Assembly (NCBI GenBank): GCA_003164275.1
Contig: PLSY01000299.1
Span: 1 to 11,922 of the forward strand
Origin: Acidimicrobiaceae bacterium
GTDB taxonomy: Bacteria > Actinomycetota > Acidimicrobiia > Acidimicrobiales > RAAP-2
Direction: 5' to 3'
Length of the DNA stretch: 11,922 bases
Both the position numbers and the translations under genes were made by a program. Below are positions 1 to 8,400 of this stretch, one piece after another. The notes below the pieces were generated by a model. It saw only the letters and a list, made by a program, of their open reading frames with translations, made no database searches and was not told the origin of the DNA. The stretch's first letter is position 1. Each line of letters opens with the position of its first letter.

Positions 1-575
1 AGGTTCGAGGCGTCGACCACGTCCATGTCGATGATCCCGATCGTCCCCACCCCCGCGGCGGCGAGGTACAGGGCGGCAGGAGATCCGAGACCGCCGGCAC
101 CGAGGAGGAGAACTTTCGAGTCGAGCAGTTTGAGTTGGCCGACCTCGCCCACCTCGGGGAGAAGGAGGTGACGCTGGTAGCGGTTGCGCTGCTCAGGACT
201 GAGCGACTGGGGGGCTGCCCATGCGCGGCCCTCGTCCTTCCAGCGGTTGAACCCGCCGATGACCGAGGCCACGTCGGTGTAGCCAAGCTCTTGGAGCGTC
301 TTGGCTGCGAAGGCCGAGCGCGTCCCACCGGCACAGTAGGCAACGATGTGGCTCGACTTGTCGGGAATCCGCCCCTCGACCGAGGTCTCCAACGTGCCCC
401 GCGGGATGTGGACGGCTCCTGGCAGCGCGCCCTGCTCATACTCATCGGGCTCGCGCACATCGAGCACCACGGCGTTACCCGCGGCGATCTCTCGTTCTGC
501 TTCGGTTGGCTCTATCTCACGAATGGCCGCTTTGGCTGCGGTCAGCATCTCCCTGAAGGTGGGCACGGCGATCAC
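1..575 (-). CDS. Rhodanese-ThiF/MoeB fusion, sulfur-carrier adenylyltransferase (partial)
   Basis: The reverse strand is open from GTG at 575 to the window edge, giving 191 residues; the 3' end is missing. Residues about 15-118 form a rhodanese domain: [27 protein letters not shown] features are followed by the active-site loop CAGGTRS with the persulfide cysteine at about C81, and it closes with GGFNRWK. From about residue 122 a ThiF/MoeB domain begins ([12 protein letters not shown]), with the nucleotide-binding loop GAGGLGSP at 159-166 and the following acidic strand [10 protein letters not shown]. Enzymes of this type adenylate the C-terminus of a small sulfur-carrier protein (MoaD/ThiS/CysO-like) and, with a rhodanese, pass sulfur to it, in the cytoplasm. 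An in-frame TGA at 587-585 forces the start downstream of it; GTG 575 is preceded by AAGGA, while GTG 566 and ATG 548 are alternatives. In MoeZ and MOCS3 the rhodanese is C-terminal, so the order here is reversed. The exact pathway (molybdopterin, thiamine, cysteine) cannot be decided from this fragment. Confidence 0.9.
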   Translation of the reverse strand, partial: MIAVPTFREMLTAAKAAIREIEPTEAEREIAAGNAVVLDVREPDEYEQGALPGAVHIPRGTLETSVEGRIPDKSSHIVAYCAGGTRSAFAAKTLQELGYTDVASVIGGFNRWKDEGRAWAAPQSLSPEQRNRYQRHLLLPEVGEVGQLKLLDSKVLLLGAGGLGSPAALYLAAAGVGTIGIIDMDVVDASN

Positions 576-766
576 GATCCTTGTTCATCGGCACCCGGTC
601 CGGAACTTTCCGACCCGAGCGCAACTCTCGATACCACTGCAAACACTACCAGCGGGGTCAACATTCCCACCTGGACGTCGAAAGGCTCCGATCAAGAGGG
701 GGGACCAGGCGTATCTCAAGTGGAGAGCCCCACCACGACCGATATCGTTCCGGTCATGGAGCCACC
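576..766. other. Divergent intergenic region, rhodanese-ThiF / nitroreductase
   Basis: These 191 bases separate two divergent genes and should hold both promoters. On the minus strand there is a TTGACC element (656-661 on the plus strand) that could be a -35 box, but no -10-like hexamer sits at the usual 16-18 base distance. No strong hairpin was seen. Several reading frames cross the region but none has protein-like composition or a supported start. Confidence 0.4.
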
Positions 767-1366
767 GTGGAACTAGCCGAAGCCTTCCGTCGTCGGCACA
801 TGACTCGCAACTTCACCGGACGTCCCCTTTCGACCGAAATGGTCGACCGACTACTCGAAGATGCTCTCCGGTCGCCTTCCGCGGGCAACACCCAGGGTCG
901 GGAGTTTGTCGTCCTCCAGGGTCCGGAGCAGACTCGGATCTACTGGCAGGCGACGACTGACGAGACCTGGCGGGCGAACTCGCGGAGGTTCGAAGGGCTT
1001 TCCCGGGCGCCGGTGGTCGTATTAGGTTTCACCGACCCCGAGTCGTACGTCGATCGCTACCGGGAGCCGGACAAGGCTCGAACCGACGGGGACCCCGTCG
1101 AGTGGGTCGTGCCCTTTTGGTTCGTCGACGTTGCCTTTGCCACCATGGCGCTGCTGCTCGGGGCTACCGACCGAGGTCTCGGCGCCGCTTTCCTCGGAAA
1201 CTTTCGGGGTGAGGAGACACTTCGAGAGGCTTTGGGCGTACCGGACCGCTTCCTGTGGTTAGGGGCGGTCCTCCTTGGGGAACCAACGCGGCCCGATCCC
1301 CCCTCGAGTTCTGCGCTCAGGGGGCGACGGACGGTGGAGGACTGTGTGCACCGCGGTCACTGGTAG
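767..1366 (+). CDS. Nitroreductase-family protein (FMN-dependent oxidoreductase)
   Basis: A 199-residue protein starting at GTG 767, chosen because GGAG at 758-761 lies five bases upstream and because the nitroreductase homology begins immediately; the frame stays open further upstream but that part has no domain character. The N-terminus has the FMN-phosphate-binding Arg cluster FRRRHMTRNF (7-16), followed by SPSAGNTQGREF (36-47), the usual flavin-contact segment. The middle has the helix DVAFATMALLLGATDRGLGA (121-140) and the C-terminal part has LGVPDRFLWLGAVLLGEP, typical of the family's last strand. Such proteins are usually cytoplasmic homodimers that use NAD(P)H or, in actinobacteria, sometimes F420 chemistry; the substrate is unknown. 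About 200 residues is normal for the family. It ends with HW-TAG and converges on the glycosyltransferase operon 60 bases away. It is probably monocistronic. Confidence 0.87.
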   Translation: MELAEAFRRRHMTRNFTGRPLSTEMVDRLLEDALRSPSAGNTQGREFVVLQGPEQTRIYWQATTDETWRANSRRFEGLSRAPVVVLGFTDPESYVDRYREPDKARTDGDPVEWVVPFWFVDVAFATMALLLGATDRGLGAAFLGNFRGEETLREALGVPDRFLWLGAVLLGEPTRPDPPSSSALRGRRTVEDCVHRGHW

Positions 1367-1376
1367 TCGTCGCATT

Positions 1377-1390
1377 GAGGCCAGAGCCTC
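1377..1390. terminator. Hairpin between convergent genes
   Basis: A perfect five-base stem GAGGC-CAGA-GCCTC, extendable by two T-G wobble pairs on the plus strand, lies 10 bases after the nitroreductase stop and 36 bases beyond the stop of the convergent GT4 gene. Its position suits a bidirectional terminator. There is no T-tract on either strand, so rho-independent function is doubtful. Confidence 0.3.
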
Positions 1391-1426
1391 GGGTCGCGGC
1401 CGCCCCACTAGCTCAAAGCGCTGCGT

Positions 1427-2563
1427 TTACTCATGCGCCTTTGGTGGGCGAGCAGTTTCAGTTCCAATCGCCAAATGACCAGGACGTGGTCTAGCTCGTT
1501 GGCGGCGTCCCGCCTGGACGGTCTCGATGGCGATCGCCTCGAACTCTCGGGCCACGTTGTTCCAGTCAAACAGGGCGCTATGGCGTTGGGCCCCCTCCGA
1601 CAGCTGATTCCGGTATGCACTGTCAGTGGCCAGCTGGATCCAAGAACTGACGAGTTCGTCCTCTGTGTGGACCAACACGCCACTCGTACCGTCCACAATG
1701 GCGTCGCGCACTCCCGGTACGTCGAATCCGATCGCTGGAGTCCCTACCACCGATGCTTCGGAGATCACCATCCCCCACCCCTCATGATGCGCCGTGTGGA
1801 TGAGTACCCATGCTTGCCCCATTAACCGCCACTTTTCATCTTCGCCAACCCGACCGGTGAACGTGACGCCCGGGCCCGCCATGGCCTCGAGTGACTCACG
1901 CTCAGGTCCGTCTCCGATCACGACAAGTCGACCACCCACCGCCGAATACACCCGGCCCCATGCCTTAAGTAGCAGATCAATTCGCTTGTGAGGCATGAGG
2001 CGACCGACACAAACGAACATCGGCGTCTCGCATCGACCGACGCCAGCGATTTGCGGATGATCGGCGCCGGGGTAGACGACACGAATCTGGTCGCGGTCGA
2101 CGCCGATGGCTACGAGAGCAGACGTGGTTGATGGAGAGGCAGACACGAAGGGAACACGGCGGTACACAAGCGGCATGATCTTCGCCTCGGTGAAGCGACC
2201 TACGGCCGCCAGTGGGCGAGAAAATCGCTGCTCCCACTGATCGCTATGGACATGGTGCACCAGTGCGAGGATCGGCCCTCGTCGCCAGAGAGGTGAAAAG
2301 TAGGGAAGACCGTTCTCCGTATCTACGAGGAGATCCCAATCTTGGACCGTCCGGCGGTAAGCAAACGGAGCCCTGGCGTACTGGGCAAAGGTTCCTCCCA
2401 GGTTCACCACCCGGTAGGGCCGCGGCGCCACCGGGCCTCCACACAGATGGGCGACCTCGTGACCCATGCCCGTGAGTTCGACGGCAAGACGGTCGATGAA
2501 GACTTCGGAGCCACCTGAAAGATCATTGGCCAAGTCCCTCCAACTGAGGAAGGCGATGCGCAT
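1427..2563 (-). CDS. GT4-family glycosyltransferase
   Basis: A 378-residue protein of GT-B fold. The N-terminal domain starts MRIAFLSWRDL with a GGSE motif (17-20), the donor-side loop seen in GT4 enzymes, and contains LVHHVHSDQW (101-110). The C-terminal domain has VGRLMPHKRID (187-196), whose basic residues bind the nucleotide-sugar diphosphate, VIGDGP (215-220), and the E-x7-E motif EGWGMVISE (261-269). There is no membrane segment, so it should act at the inner face of the membrane on a lipid-linked or soluble acceptor using a nucleotide-sugar donor. The last 30 residues are basic and look disordered. It is the last gene of the operon: ATG 2563 follows the methyltransferase stop by five bases, and that gene's final GGAG serves as its ribosome binding site, so translation is probably coupled. 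From memory it belongs to the same type as M. tuberculosis Rv0225, which lies in the aftD neighbourhood; donor and acceptor are unknown. Confidence 0.9.
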   Translation of the reverse strand: MRIAFLSWRDLANDLSGGSEVFIDRLAVELTGMGHEVAHLCGGPVAPRPYRVVNLGGTFAQYARAPFAYRRTVQDWDLLVDTENGLPYFSPLWRRGPILALVHHVHSDQWEQRFSRPLAAVGRFTEAKIMPLVYRRVPFVSASPSTTSALVAIGVDRDQIRVVYPGADHPQIAGVGRCETPMFVCVGRLMPHKRIDLLLKAWGRVYSAVGGRLVVIGDGPERESLEAMAGPGVTFTGRVGEDEKWRLMGQAWVLIHTAHHEGWGMVISEASVVGTPAIGFDVPGVRDAIVDGTSGVLVHTEDELVSSWIQLATDSAYRNQLSEGAQRHSALFDWNNVAREFEAIAIETVQAGRRQRARPRPGHLAIGTETARPPKAHE

Positions 2564-2568
2564 GGGGT

Positions 2569-3315
2569 TTACTCCGCCGCTCCGAGTTCTAGTGGGCTGT
2601 CAGTGCGACGCATCACCACGACCAGATTCCAAGTCAGCAGTTCTCGAAGGCCGGCAATGTGAACTACCGGTTTGGTCCACCGAGGATAGTAACGAGGGAA
2701 CGTGTCAACGATTGAGACATCGAGACGGCCCTGGCACCACTTGAGAACCTGACCGACATCCAAGCGAAAAAGGCTTTCGCCATAACGATTTTTCGGCGAT
2801 ACGCCATGGACACGCCGGTATCGGTCTGCGGCCCATTCGCCTCCCCAGTAGTGCCATGGTGACGTCTCGTGACCTCCCCATGGGGAAAGCCAGTTGGTAA
2901 ACGCCAGATACACGATCCCTCCTGGCGCTACGACGCGAACCATCTCTGACAGCATTCGCTGAGGGGCGACAACGTGTTCAAGCACATTCGACGAATAGCT
3001 AACGTCCACCGACGCCGTTAAAAAGGGAAGTTCGCACCCGTCGGCGGCAACGCCATTGATCAGATTACGACCGTGCTCCGTCATCTGGTCAAAGCTGTAT
3101 TCAGCCGTGACTGGGCGGGAGCCGACTCCGCGAAATGCGTCAGCCACGTAGCCGGATGCGCCTCCTACATCGAGGACCGTGGCGCCGACGAGCTGACAGT
3201 AGCGAGATACATCACGGACAGTGTCATCGGCCAACATGCCATAAAACGTGGCCGGATCGTCCCCTTCGTTGCGGAATGCCTTGAACAGCTCGTAGGACCG
3301 CCTCGCACCCTTCAC
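2569..3315 (-). CDS. Class I SAM-dependent methyltransferase (Rv0224c-like)
   Basis: A 248-residue protein starting at GTG 3315, two bases after the GT2 stop codon; GGGAG lies five bases upstream of this GTG. Motif I is VLDVGGASGY (48-57), the ribose-binding acid is probably E72, D92 would contact adenine, and VDVSYSSNVLEHV (103-115) is the post-motif II strand typical of the Methyltransf_11 group. A distinctive segment NWLSPWGGHETSPWHY (141-156) followed by PKNRYGESLF and FPRYYPRW matches, from memory, the M. tuberculosis Rv0224c-type methyltransferases encoded near aftD. It probably methylates a sugar hydroxyl or a lipid-linked intermediate of an envelope glycan; this role is inferred from operon membership between two glycosyltransferases. 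There is no signal peptide or membrane span. Confidence 0.88.
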   Translation of the reverse strand: MKGARRSYELFKAFRNEGDDPATFYGMLADDTVRDVSRYCQLVGATVLDVGGASGYVADAFRGVGSRPVTAEYSFDQMTEHGRNLINGVAADGCELPFLTASVDVSYSSNVLEHVVAPQRMLSEMVRVVAPGGIVYLAFTNWLSPWGGHETSPWHYWGGEWAADRYRRVHGVSPKNRYGESLFRLDVGQVLKWCQGRLDVSIVDTFPRYYPRWTKPVVHIAGLRELLTWNLVVVMRRTDSPLELGAAE

Positions 3316-3317
3316 AT

Positions 3318-4391
3318 CTACTCCCGCCGAACAACTGCCATCGACGTGAATGCCCTGGACAGGGCATCGAGCTCGACGCTTACAGCGGGATCGTCGTCAG
3401 GCTCCGGCAGGGTGTGCGGTAGAGCCTGCCGCCAGCTATCCCCCGTCCATGATCCAGTCCTCAACAGGACGTCAAAGTCAACGCTCAGAGCTTGGGGGTC
3501 ATAGGTTCGCAGCGCCTTGAGGAGGCGCTTCGTGATCCGACCAGCAGTCGTGGGCGGAGCGCAGGGGAAGAGTACGGCTGTGCCCCCCTTCCAACTGATC
3601 GATAGGTCCACGCTCCGCGTCCATGGCCGAATAAGAGCGATCGCTGGTTCAACGGGAACCTCCGGCAGGAATACTCCTTGCATGGGAGGCTGAACCCTCC
3701 ATGTCTGACGAGTCCGAGCCACGTCGGCGATCATCTGAACCCCGTCGCGGAACGGTCGGATGTGACTCCCTGATACCTCGGACCACCGTACCGGCACTTC
3801 TTGAATCCGGAGCCCAAGCCTTGTTGCGAGGTTAAGAACTTCGACATCGAATGCCCATCGGTCCACGCGACTTCCGTGGAACAAGAGTTTGGCGACGGGG
3901 CCACGAAACGCTTTGAATCCGCATTGCGTGTCCCCGATGGGCAGGTGCATGAGGGTATTCACCACAAGGCCGAACGTCTGGGTCATTGCAGTTCGGTAGG
4001 AACTCCGCTCGTCTACCAACGAGGAGTCGTGAGTCCGGGAACCTACCGCAACATCGTTACTCTTGAGCGTGCCCACGAGAGCGCCGAGGTCACGAGGATC
4101 GGTTGCCATGTCGGCGTCGACGAAGGCGATCACGTCTCCCCGTGCCCGGACCACTCCTGCCCGAACGGCCGCGCCCTTTCCGCTATTGCGAGGAAGAGAC
4201 ACGACCGAGTGCTGGGGCCATGCGGCCAGTTGGCGGCGAGCCACGGCGGCCGTATTGTCCGTGCTTCCGTCATCGACCACGAGTATCTCGGTATCATCGG
4301 ACGAAAGTCCGTCGAGCAGCTGCGACAGGCCTCCTTGCAACCGATGTCCTTCGTTGAACGCCGGCACGACGACGCTAAGCCGTGTTTTCAT
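3318..4391 (-). CDS. GT2-family glycosyltransferase with C-terminal extension
   Basis: A 357-residue protein. Residues 1 to about 235 are a GT-A fold of the dolichyl-phosphate mannose/glucose synthase type: LSVVVPAFNEG (5-15), VVDDGSTDNT (38-47), PRNSGKGAAVRAG (67-79), the metal-binding DAD at 92-94, and DTQCGFKAF (154-162) followed by RWAFDVEVL (178-186). Enzymes of this type transfer a sugar from a nucleotide donor to polyprenyl phosphate at the inner membrane face, making the donor used by GT-C enzymes such as the AftD-like protein nearby. Unlike GtrB-type members there are no C-terminal membrane helices. Instead residues about 245-357 form an extra segment that I do not recognise, with alternating strands (SVDLSISWKGGTAVLFP) and a helix, ending MAVVRRE. 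It is the first gene of the minus-strand operon. A run of eight G residues stands in place of a normal ribosome binding site six bases before ATG 4391. Confidence 0.9.
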   Translation of the reverse strand: MKTRLSVVVPAFNEGHRLQGGLSQLLDGLSSDDTEILVVDDGSTDNTAAVARRQLAAWPQHSVVSLPRNSGKGAAVRAGVVRARGDVIAFVDADMATDPRDLGALVGTLKSNDVAVGSRTHDSSLVDERSSYRTAMTQTFGLVVNTLMHLPIGDTQCGFKAFRGPVAKLLFHGSRVDRWAFDVEVLNLATRLGLRIQEVPVRWSEVSGSHIRPFRDGVQMIADVARTRQTWRVQPPMQGVFLPEVPVEPAIALIRPWTRSVDLSISWKGGTAVLFPCAPPTTAGRITKRLLKALRTYDPQALSVDFDVLLRTGSWTGDSWRQALPHTLPEPDDDPAVSVELDALSRAFTSMAVVRRE

Positions 4392-4397
4392 GAGATT

Positions 4398-4405
4398 CCC
4401 CCCCC
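4398..4405 (-). promoter_or_regulatory. G8 homopolymer in ribosome-binding-site position
   Basis: Eight consecutive C on the plus strand (G on the mRNA) lie six bases upstream of the GT2 start. The mRNA reads G8-AATCTC-ATG, so the G-run probably pairs with the anti-Shine-Dalgarno sequence. Homopolymers of this length are prone to slippage and also to sequencing error. Confidence 0.45.
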
Positions 4406-4434
4406 GCCACTCTTTGTTGACTACACCCGCTAGG

Positions 4435-4440
4435 ACTATA
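4435..4440 (-). promoter_or_regulatory. Possible -10 box of the GT2-MTase-GT4 operon
   Basis: The minus strand reads TATAGT, one mismatch from TATAAT, about 44 bases before the GT2 start. No good -35 hexamer is present at 16-18 bases, so this would be a weak or activator-dependent promoter, if real. Confidence 0.3.
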
Positions 4441-4483
4441 GACGACGTCCCTTATTGCGCCTAGGGGTGATTCCCGACGTTTA

Positions 4484-4554
4484 GGGAGCCGAAACTCCCA
4501 GCCAACGAGGACCACGAATAACTACTCTCCGTGATTCTCGATGCCGCCGGAGAG
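4484..4554. repeat. Two inverted repeats in the divergent intergenic region
   Basis: GGGAG (4484-4488) pairs with CTCCC (4495-4499) across a six-base loop. CTCTCCG (4525-4531) pairs with CGGAGAG (4548-4554) across a 16-base loop. The second ends 32 bases before the methyltransferase start and would lie in its leader. Both could be operators or leader hairpins; no T-tract follows either. Confidence 0.4.
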
Positions 4555-4586
4555 CAGAAGGACAGTGCTCAGGGATACCCTTTGCC

Positions 4587-5210
4587 ATGGACATGCGTGG
4601 GGCCGTTTCGCGAATCGTGTCACATCCCATGGTTTTCGAAGCGCAGACAGCAGTACTAGGAGGACATCGGCTCATAGCGGCATTAGAACCGATGGTGGAA
4701 GAAGCGACAAGGGGGCGCTCCTCGGGAACGGTCCTCGATCTCGGCGGAGGAACGGCGAATGCGCGGTCACTTTGGCCCGACGACTGGGACTACTTGAGCG
4801 TCGATCCCGACCAACGGCTCGCAACTCTTGAAAATGCCGATCAAAAGATGCATCGTCTGGTCGGAGATGCATCCCAGTTGGGTCTTGTCGCCGATTCCAT
4901 CGATGTGGTGCTGATGAAGAACGTCTCACATCACCTCGATGACACCACGTGGTCGGGCGCTCTTTCCGAAGTCAGGCGAATCCTGAAGCCGGACGGCTAC
5001 TTCATTTTTGTCGACGCTCTCTGGACCCAGAACCGGATCGTTTCGCGTCTGGCTTGGACCGTCGACGCCGGGCGATTTCCACGAGTTTCCGACAAGATCG
5101 AAGATGCCATCGCTACGGCGTTCGATGTGGAGAGCGTTGAGCGCCTGACGCTGATCCACCATTGCATCCTGCTCATCACCCGCCCTCGCTCAGAAAGCAG
5201 TCTGAGCTAG
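4587..5210 (+). CDS. Class I SAM-dependent methyltransferase
   Basis: A 207-residue protein. SAM-binding motif I is VLDLGGGTANAR (49-60), the acid after strand two is in SVDPDQR (D73), D94 lies in VGDAS, and VVLMKNVSHHLDD (107-119) is the strand-four/active-site region of UbiE/Methyltransf_11-type enzymes. RRILKPDGYFIFVDALW follows as strand five. It is unrelated in detail to the methyltransferase at 2569-3315, lacking that enzyme's WGGHE segment. The substrate is unknown; enzymes with this short DALW-NRIVSRL-GRFPR pattern tend to sit in polysaccharide clusters, which fits the setting here. The start is uncertain: ATG 4587 is used, with AGGG at 4571-4574 rather far upstream, and ATG 4593 is possible. 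It is divergent from the GT2 operon (195 bases) and precedes the AftD-like gene by 232 bases, so it is probably transcribed separately from it. Confidence 0.82.
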   Translation: MDMRGAVSRIVSHPMVFEAQTAVLGGHRLIAALEPMVEEATRGRSSGTVLDLGGGTANARSLWPDDWDYLSVDPDQRLATLENADQKMHRLVGDASQLGLVADSIDVVLMKNVSHHLDDTTWSGALSEVRRILKPDGYFIFVDALWTQNRIVSRLAWTVDAGRFPRVSDKIEDAIATAFDVESVERLTLIHHCILLITRPRSESSLS

Positions 5211-5221
5211 CCTGCCGACGC

Positions 5222-5300
5222 TCTGGACATGGGGTGGATCTGCCTTCAACAGCCGTTACGGCTAGCGATGCCCACGACCGCGGCCCCCACTGTGTCCAGA
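5222..5300. repeat. Long-range inverted repeat with nested hairpin upstream of aftD-like gene
   Basis: TCTGGACA (5222-5229) plus TGGGG (5230-5234) pair with CCCCA (5285-5289) and TGTCCAGA (5293-5300), giving 13 pairs with one three-base bulge (5290-5292). Inside lies a perfect small hairpin AGCCG-TTA-CGGCT (5251-5263). This could be a structured leader, an attenuator-like element or a weak terminator of the methyltransferase gene that ends at 5210. No T-run follows. Confidence 0.45.
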
Positions 5301-5442
5301 ATTGGGGACTCCCGCTGGAATGGTGAGACCGCGATATGAACATGGCCGAAAAGACTCACCTGCCGCAACAGCCCACGGTGCTTCCGACGTCCCACTCCTA
5401 GCAATCGATACGTATGGATAAGCCCGGAAGAACGGAACCCTT

Positions 5443-8400
5443 TTGCAGATGACCGTTGCGTTCCCGCCTGAACTAGAACTCAGCCCAGAGGTCCAAGACG
5501 CTCCAGTACGCCGAAGTGTGCTTGGAGGATTCTCGGCTCTATTTGCGGCGATCTGCTTCCTTCAGGCGCCGGGCCGAATTGTCGCAGACACAAAGCTTGA
5601 CGTTGCCATCGCACCGCTGACCTTTCTCAGCCATGCCCTCAATCTCTGGGACCCACAGCAGGCATTTGGCGGGGTTCCGTTCCAGGCCTACGGCTATCTC
5701 TTGCCGATGGGGCCGTTCTTCGTCCTCGGGCATCTTCTTGATCTGCCGACCTGGGTTATCCAGCGGCTGTGGGTCGCTGCACTCTTGACCATCGCATTTT
5801 GGGGGATCGTCAGACTCGCAGAAGCACTCCGTATTGGCTCTCCAACCAGCCGCGTCATCGCCGCACTTGCGTTTGTCGTCGCGCCACCCGTCTCCTTGTT
5901 GGGTTCCACTTCGAGTTATATCCTCCCTTACGCACTACTCCCATGGGTCATAATCCCGCTGATCCGCGGTGCCCGAGGGGGGTCACCGCGGATCGCTGCA
6001 TCTCGCTCAGGAATAGCCGTACTGCTCATGGGGGGCATCAACGCCGCAGCGGTGTTGGCGGTGCTGCCGTTGCCATTCCTATGGATCCTCACGCGATCAC
6101 AGGGACGGCGAAAGGGGCAGTTGCTGTCGTGGTGGATCCTCGCCATCATCCTCGCCTGCACATGGTGGGCCGTGTCTCTCTTCCTCGAAGGTCGCTACGG
6201 GTTCAACCTGGTCCCGTTTACGGAGACCTCTGCAACCACCACCGCGACGACTTCACTCTTCGACGTCTTGCGCGGAAACTCATACTGGGTTGCCTATAAC
6301 CAGATTGGGTCGACGGCCATCCAGAGTGGGCGCGAAGCAGTCAGTTCGCCCGTAATGATCCTGGCCGGTGCGATTCTGAGCGGGCTCGGGCTGTTCGGAC
6401 TGGCCCATAGAGGGCTACGAGAGCGTAAATGGCTGATCGGCAGCTTCGCTGTCGGCATAGTGCTCGTTGGAGCGGGCTATCCCGGTCTCTCGGGTGCTCC
6501 GTTCTCCAGTGTCGTACAGGATCTGTTGAGTGGACCATTTTCTCTGTTTCGCAACGTCTGGAAGTTTCAGCCAACGGTCAATCTGATTCTGGCCCTCGGA
6601 CTGGCTCACGCGGTGAGCACTCTTGCCGGGCCGATCCGCAACCGAGCGCAGGCGATGAGGAATTCCACGGAGTGGGTCCGCAGAAGCCGTCTAGTGATCC
6701 TCCCTGTAGTCGTGCTCGCATTGATTGGCGTATCGCTCCCATTTCTCAGTGGCGATTTCTTCCCCCCTGGGGCTTTCAAGCAGGTCCCTAACTACTGGCA
6801 GTCAACCGCCACGTGGTTAGGCCACCACTCTGGCACCACGACGGCGCTTATCGTGCCTGGATCTTCGTTTGGCGTCTATGCGTGGGGGTCCCCACTCGAT
6901 GAGCCGATGCAGTGGCTCGCAGAATCGGACTGGGCAGTCCGAGGCATCATCCCTGACAGCTCTGTGGGCAACATTGAGACCCTTGACGCCGTGGAAAAGG
7001 TACTTGATGGTGGCGTCCCCAGCCCGGGTCTGGCGCCTTTCCTAGCGCAGGCTGGAGTGCGATATCTGGTGGTCCGCAACGATCTTGCCACCGGCGCCGG
7101 TGCTCCACCCCCGCTTCAGGTGCATCAAACGCTCTCCGCGACTCCCGGCTTGACCCCCGTCGCAGGCTTCGGTCCGAAGCGAGTAGACCACTACGGGAAA
7201 TTCGAGGTGGCACTTTCTGCTGTGGAGATCTACAAGGTCCACCCAGCGGTCGCAACCGTTGCCATGGCACCGGTATCGAACTCGATAGTGGTGAGTGGAG
7301 GATCTGACGCACTCCTCGCAATGGATCAAGGGGGGCTCAATCCGGGAAATCGAGCCGTCCTCTTGGCAGGCGATGGCGGTGTGCCCACCAAACAGCAGAC
7401 GCTGGTGGTGACAGACACCAACCTTCGCAAAGGCATCACATTTGGGGCCATTCGGAACAATGAGACCTACACATTGACGCCAGGTACAACAAGTCCGTTG
7501 ACAGGAAAACCGCCAGTTGGCTGGACCATCGTCCCAGGGATCTCCCACCAGACCGTTGCGGGCTTCTCCGGCGCAAAGAGCATCAGTGCCTCGTCGTACG
7601 GGTCGAACTACCTGTTCCAGTCACCCTCGGAGCAGCCTGCAGCAGCACTGGACCAGGATCCCAGCACCTCGTGGGTAGCCAGCTCGACCAACAATTCCAT
7701 TGGGCAGTGGATCCAGGTGAGATTCAACGAATCGATCGATCTCTCCCACGTCACACTTCGGTTGGACGTGTCCCCCAACACCCCCAGGGTCACCCAAGTG
7801 ACGATCACCACTGCGAACGGATCGCGGCAGCAGCGCGTCGTTCCATCGAACGCGGCGCAAGTGGTATCGACTCCCGCCGGTCCTACGTCATGGTTGAGGG
7901 TGACTTTCTCTAAAGTTCTTCCCCCCCGGCGGCCGGGCCTTCTGCCCCTGGGAGCAGGAATACAGGAACTGTCCATACCGGGCGTCAGCATCCAAAAGAC
8001 ATTGGTTGTGCCGAAAGACGAGCTGAGCAGGTTTTCCAAGTCCACCTCTCGAACGCCAATCTACGTCTTCACGTCACCCGCACCTCTTACGACCTACGGG
8101 TTCGCATATGGAGGCGATGACGAAGAGCCGCGCATGGCGAGGGTCTTTTCAACTACCCGGCAGGCGACCTACGGCGTCCATGGCAGCGTGAGTCCTCGAG
8201 CCGGTGCGAGTCTGGCCGCGCTGTTAGAGCTGCTCGGCGGGCGGGCGCTGGTCGCCAAGCCGGTCCATTTGGCTTGCGGCAAAGGACCCACCCTGACTGT
8301 CGATGGGAAGACACTTCAGACTGAGGTCACCGGGACGTTTGGAGGCCTGACCGGCTTTCAGCAGATGCAATTTTCAGTGTGTGGCCAATACCAGGCCCTC

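Noticed and set aside
581..766. An N-terminal extension of the nitroreductase back to 581
   Set aside because: The extra 62 residues have no domain character, while GTG 767 has a well-placed GGAG and starts exactly at the family's conserved N-terminus.
135..776. Plus-strand open frames across 135-960
   Set aside because: They overlap the rhodanese-ThiF gene on the minus strand, whose active-site and nucleotide-binding motifs are intact, or run into the nitroreductase in the wrong frame.
3801..4433. A 210-residue plus-strand open frame opposite the GT2 gene
   Set aside because: The opposite strand encodes clear GT2 motifs over the same bases. The plus frame has no recognisable motif and low-complexity composition.
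4440..4586. A tRNA or small RNA gene in the divergent region
   Set aside because: The hairpins do not form a cloverleaf, no TTCGA-type T-loop with matching stems is present, and there is no terminator T-tract.
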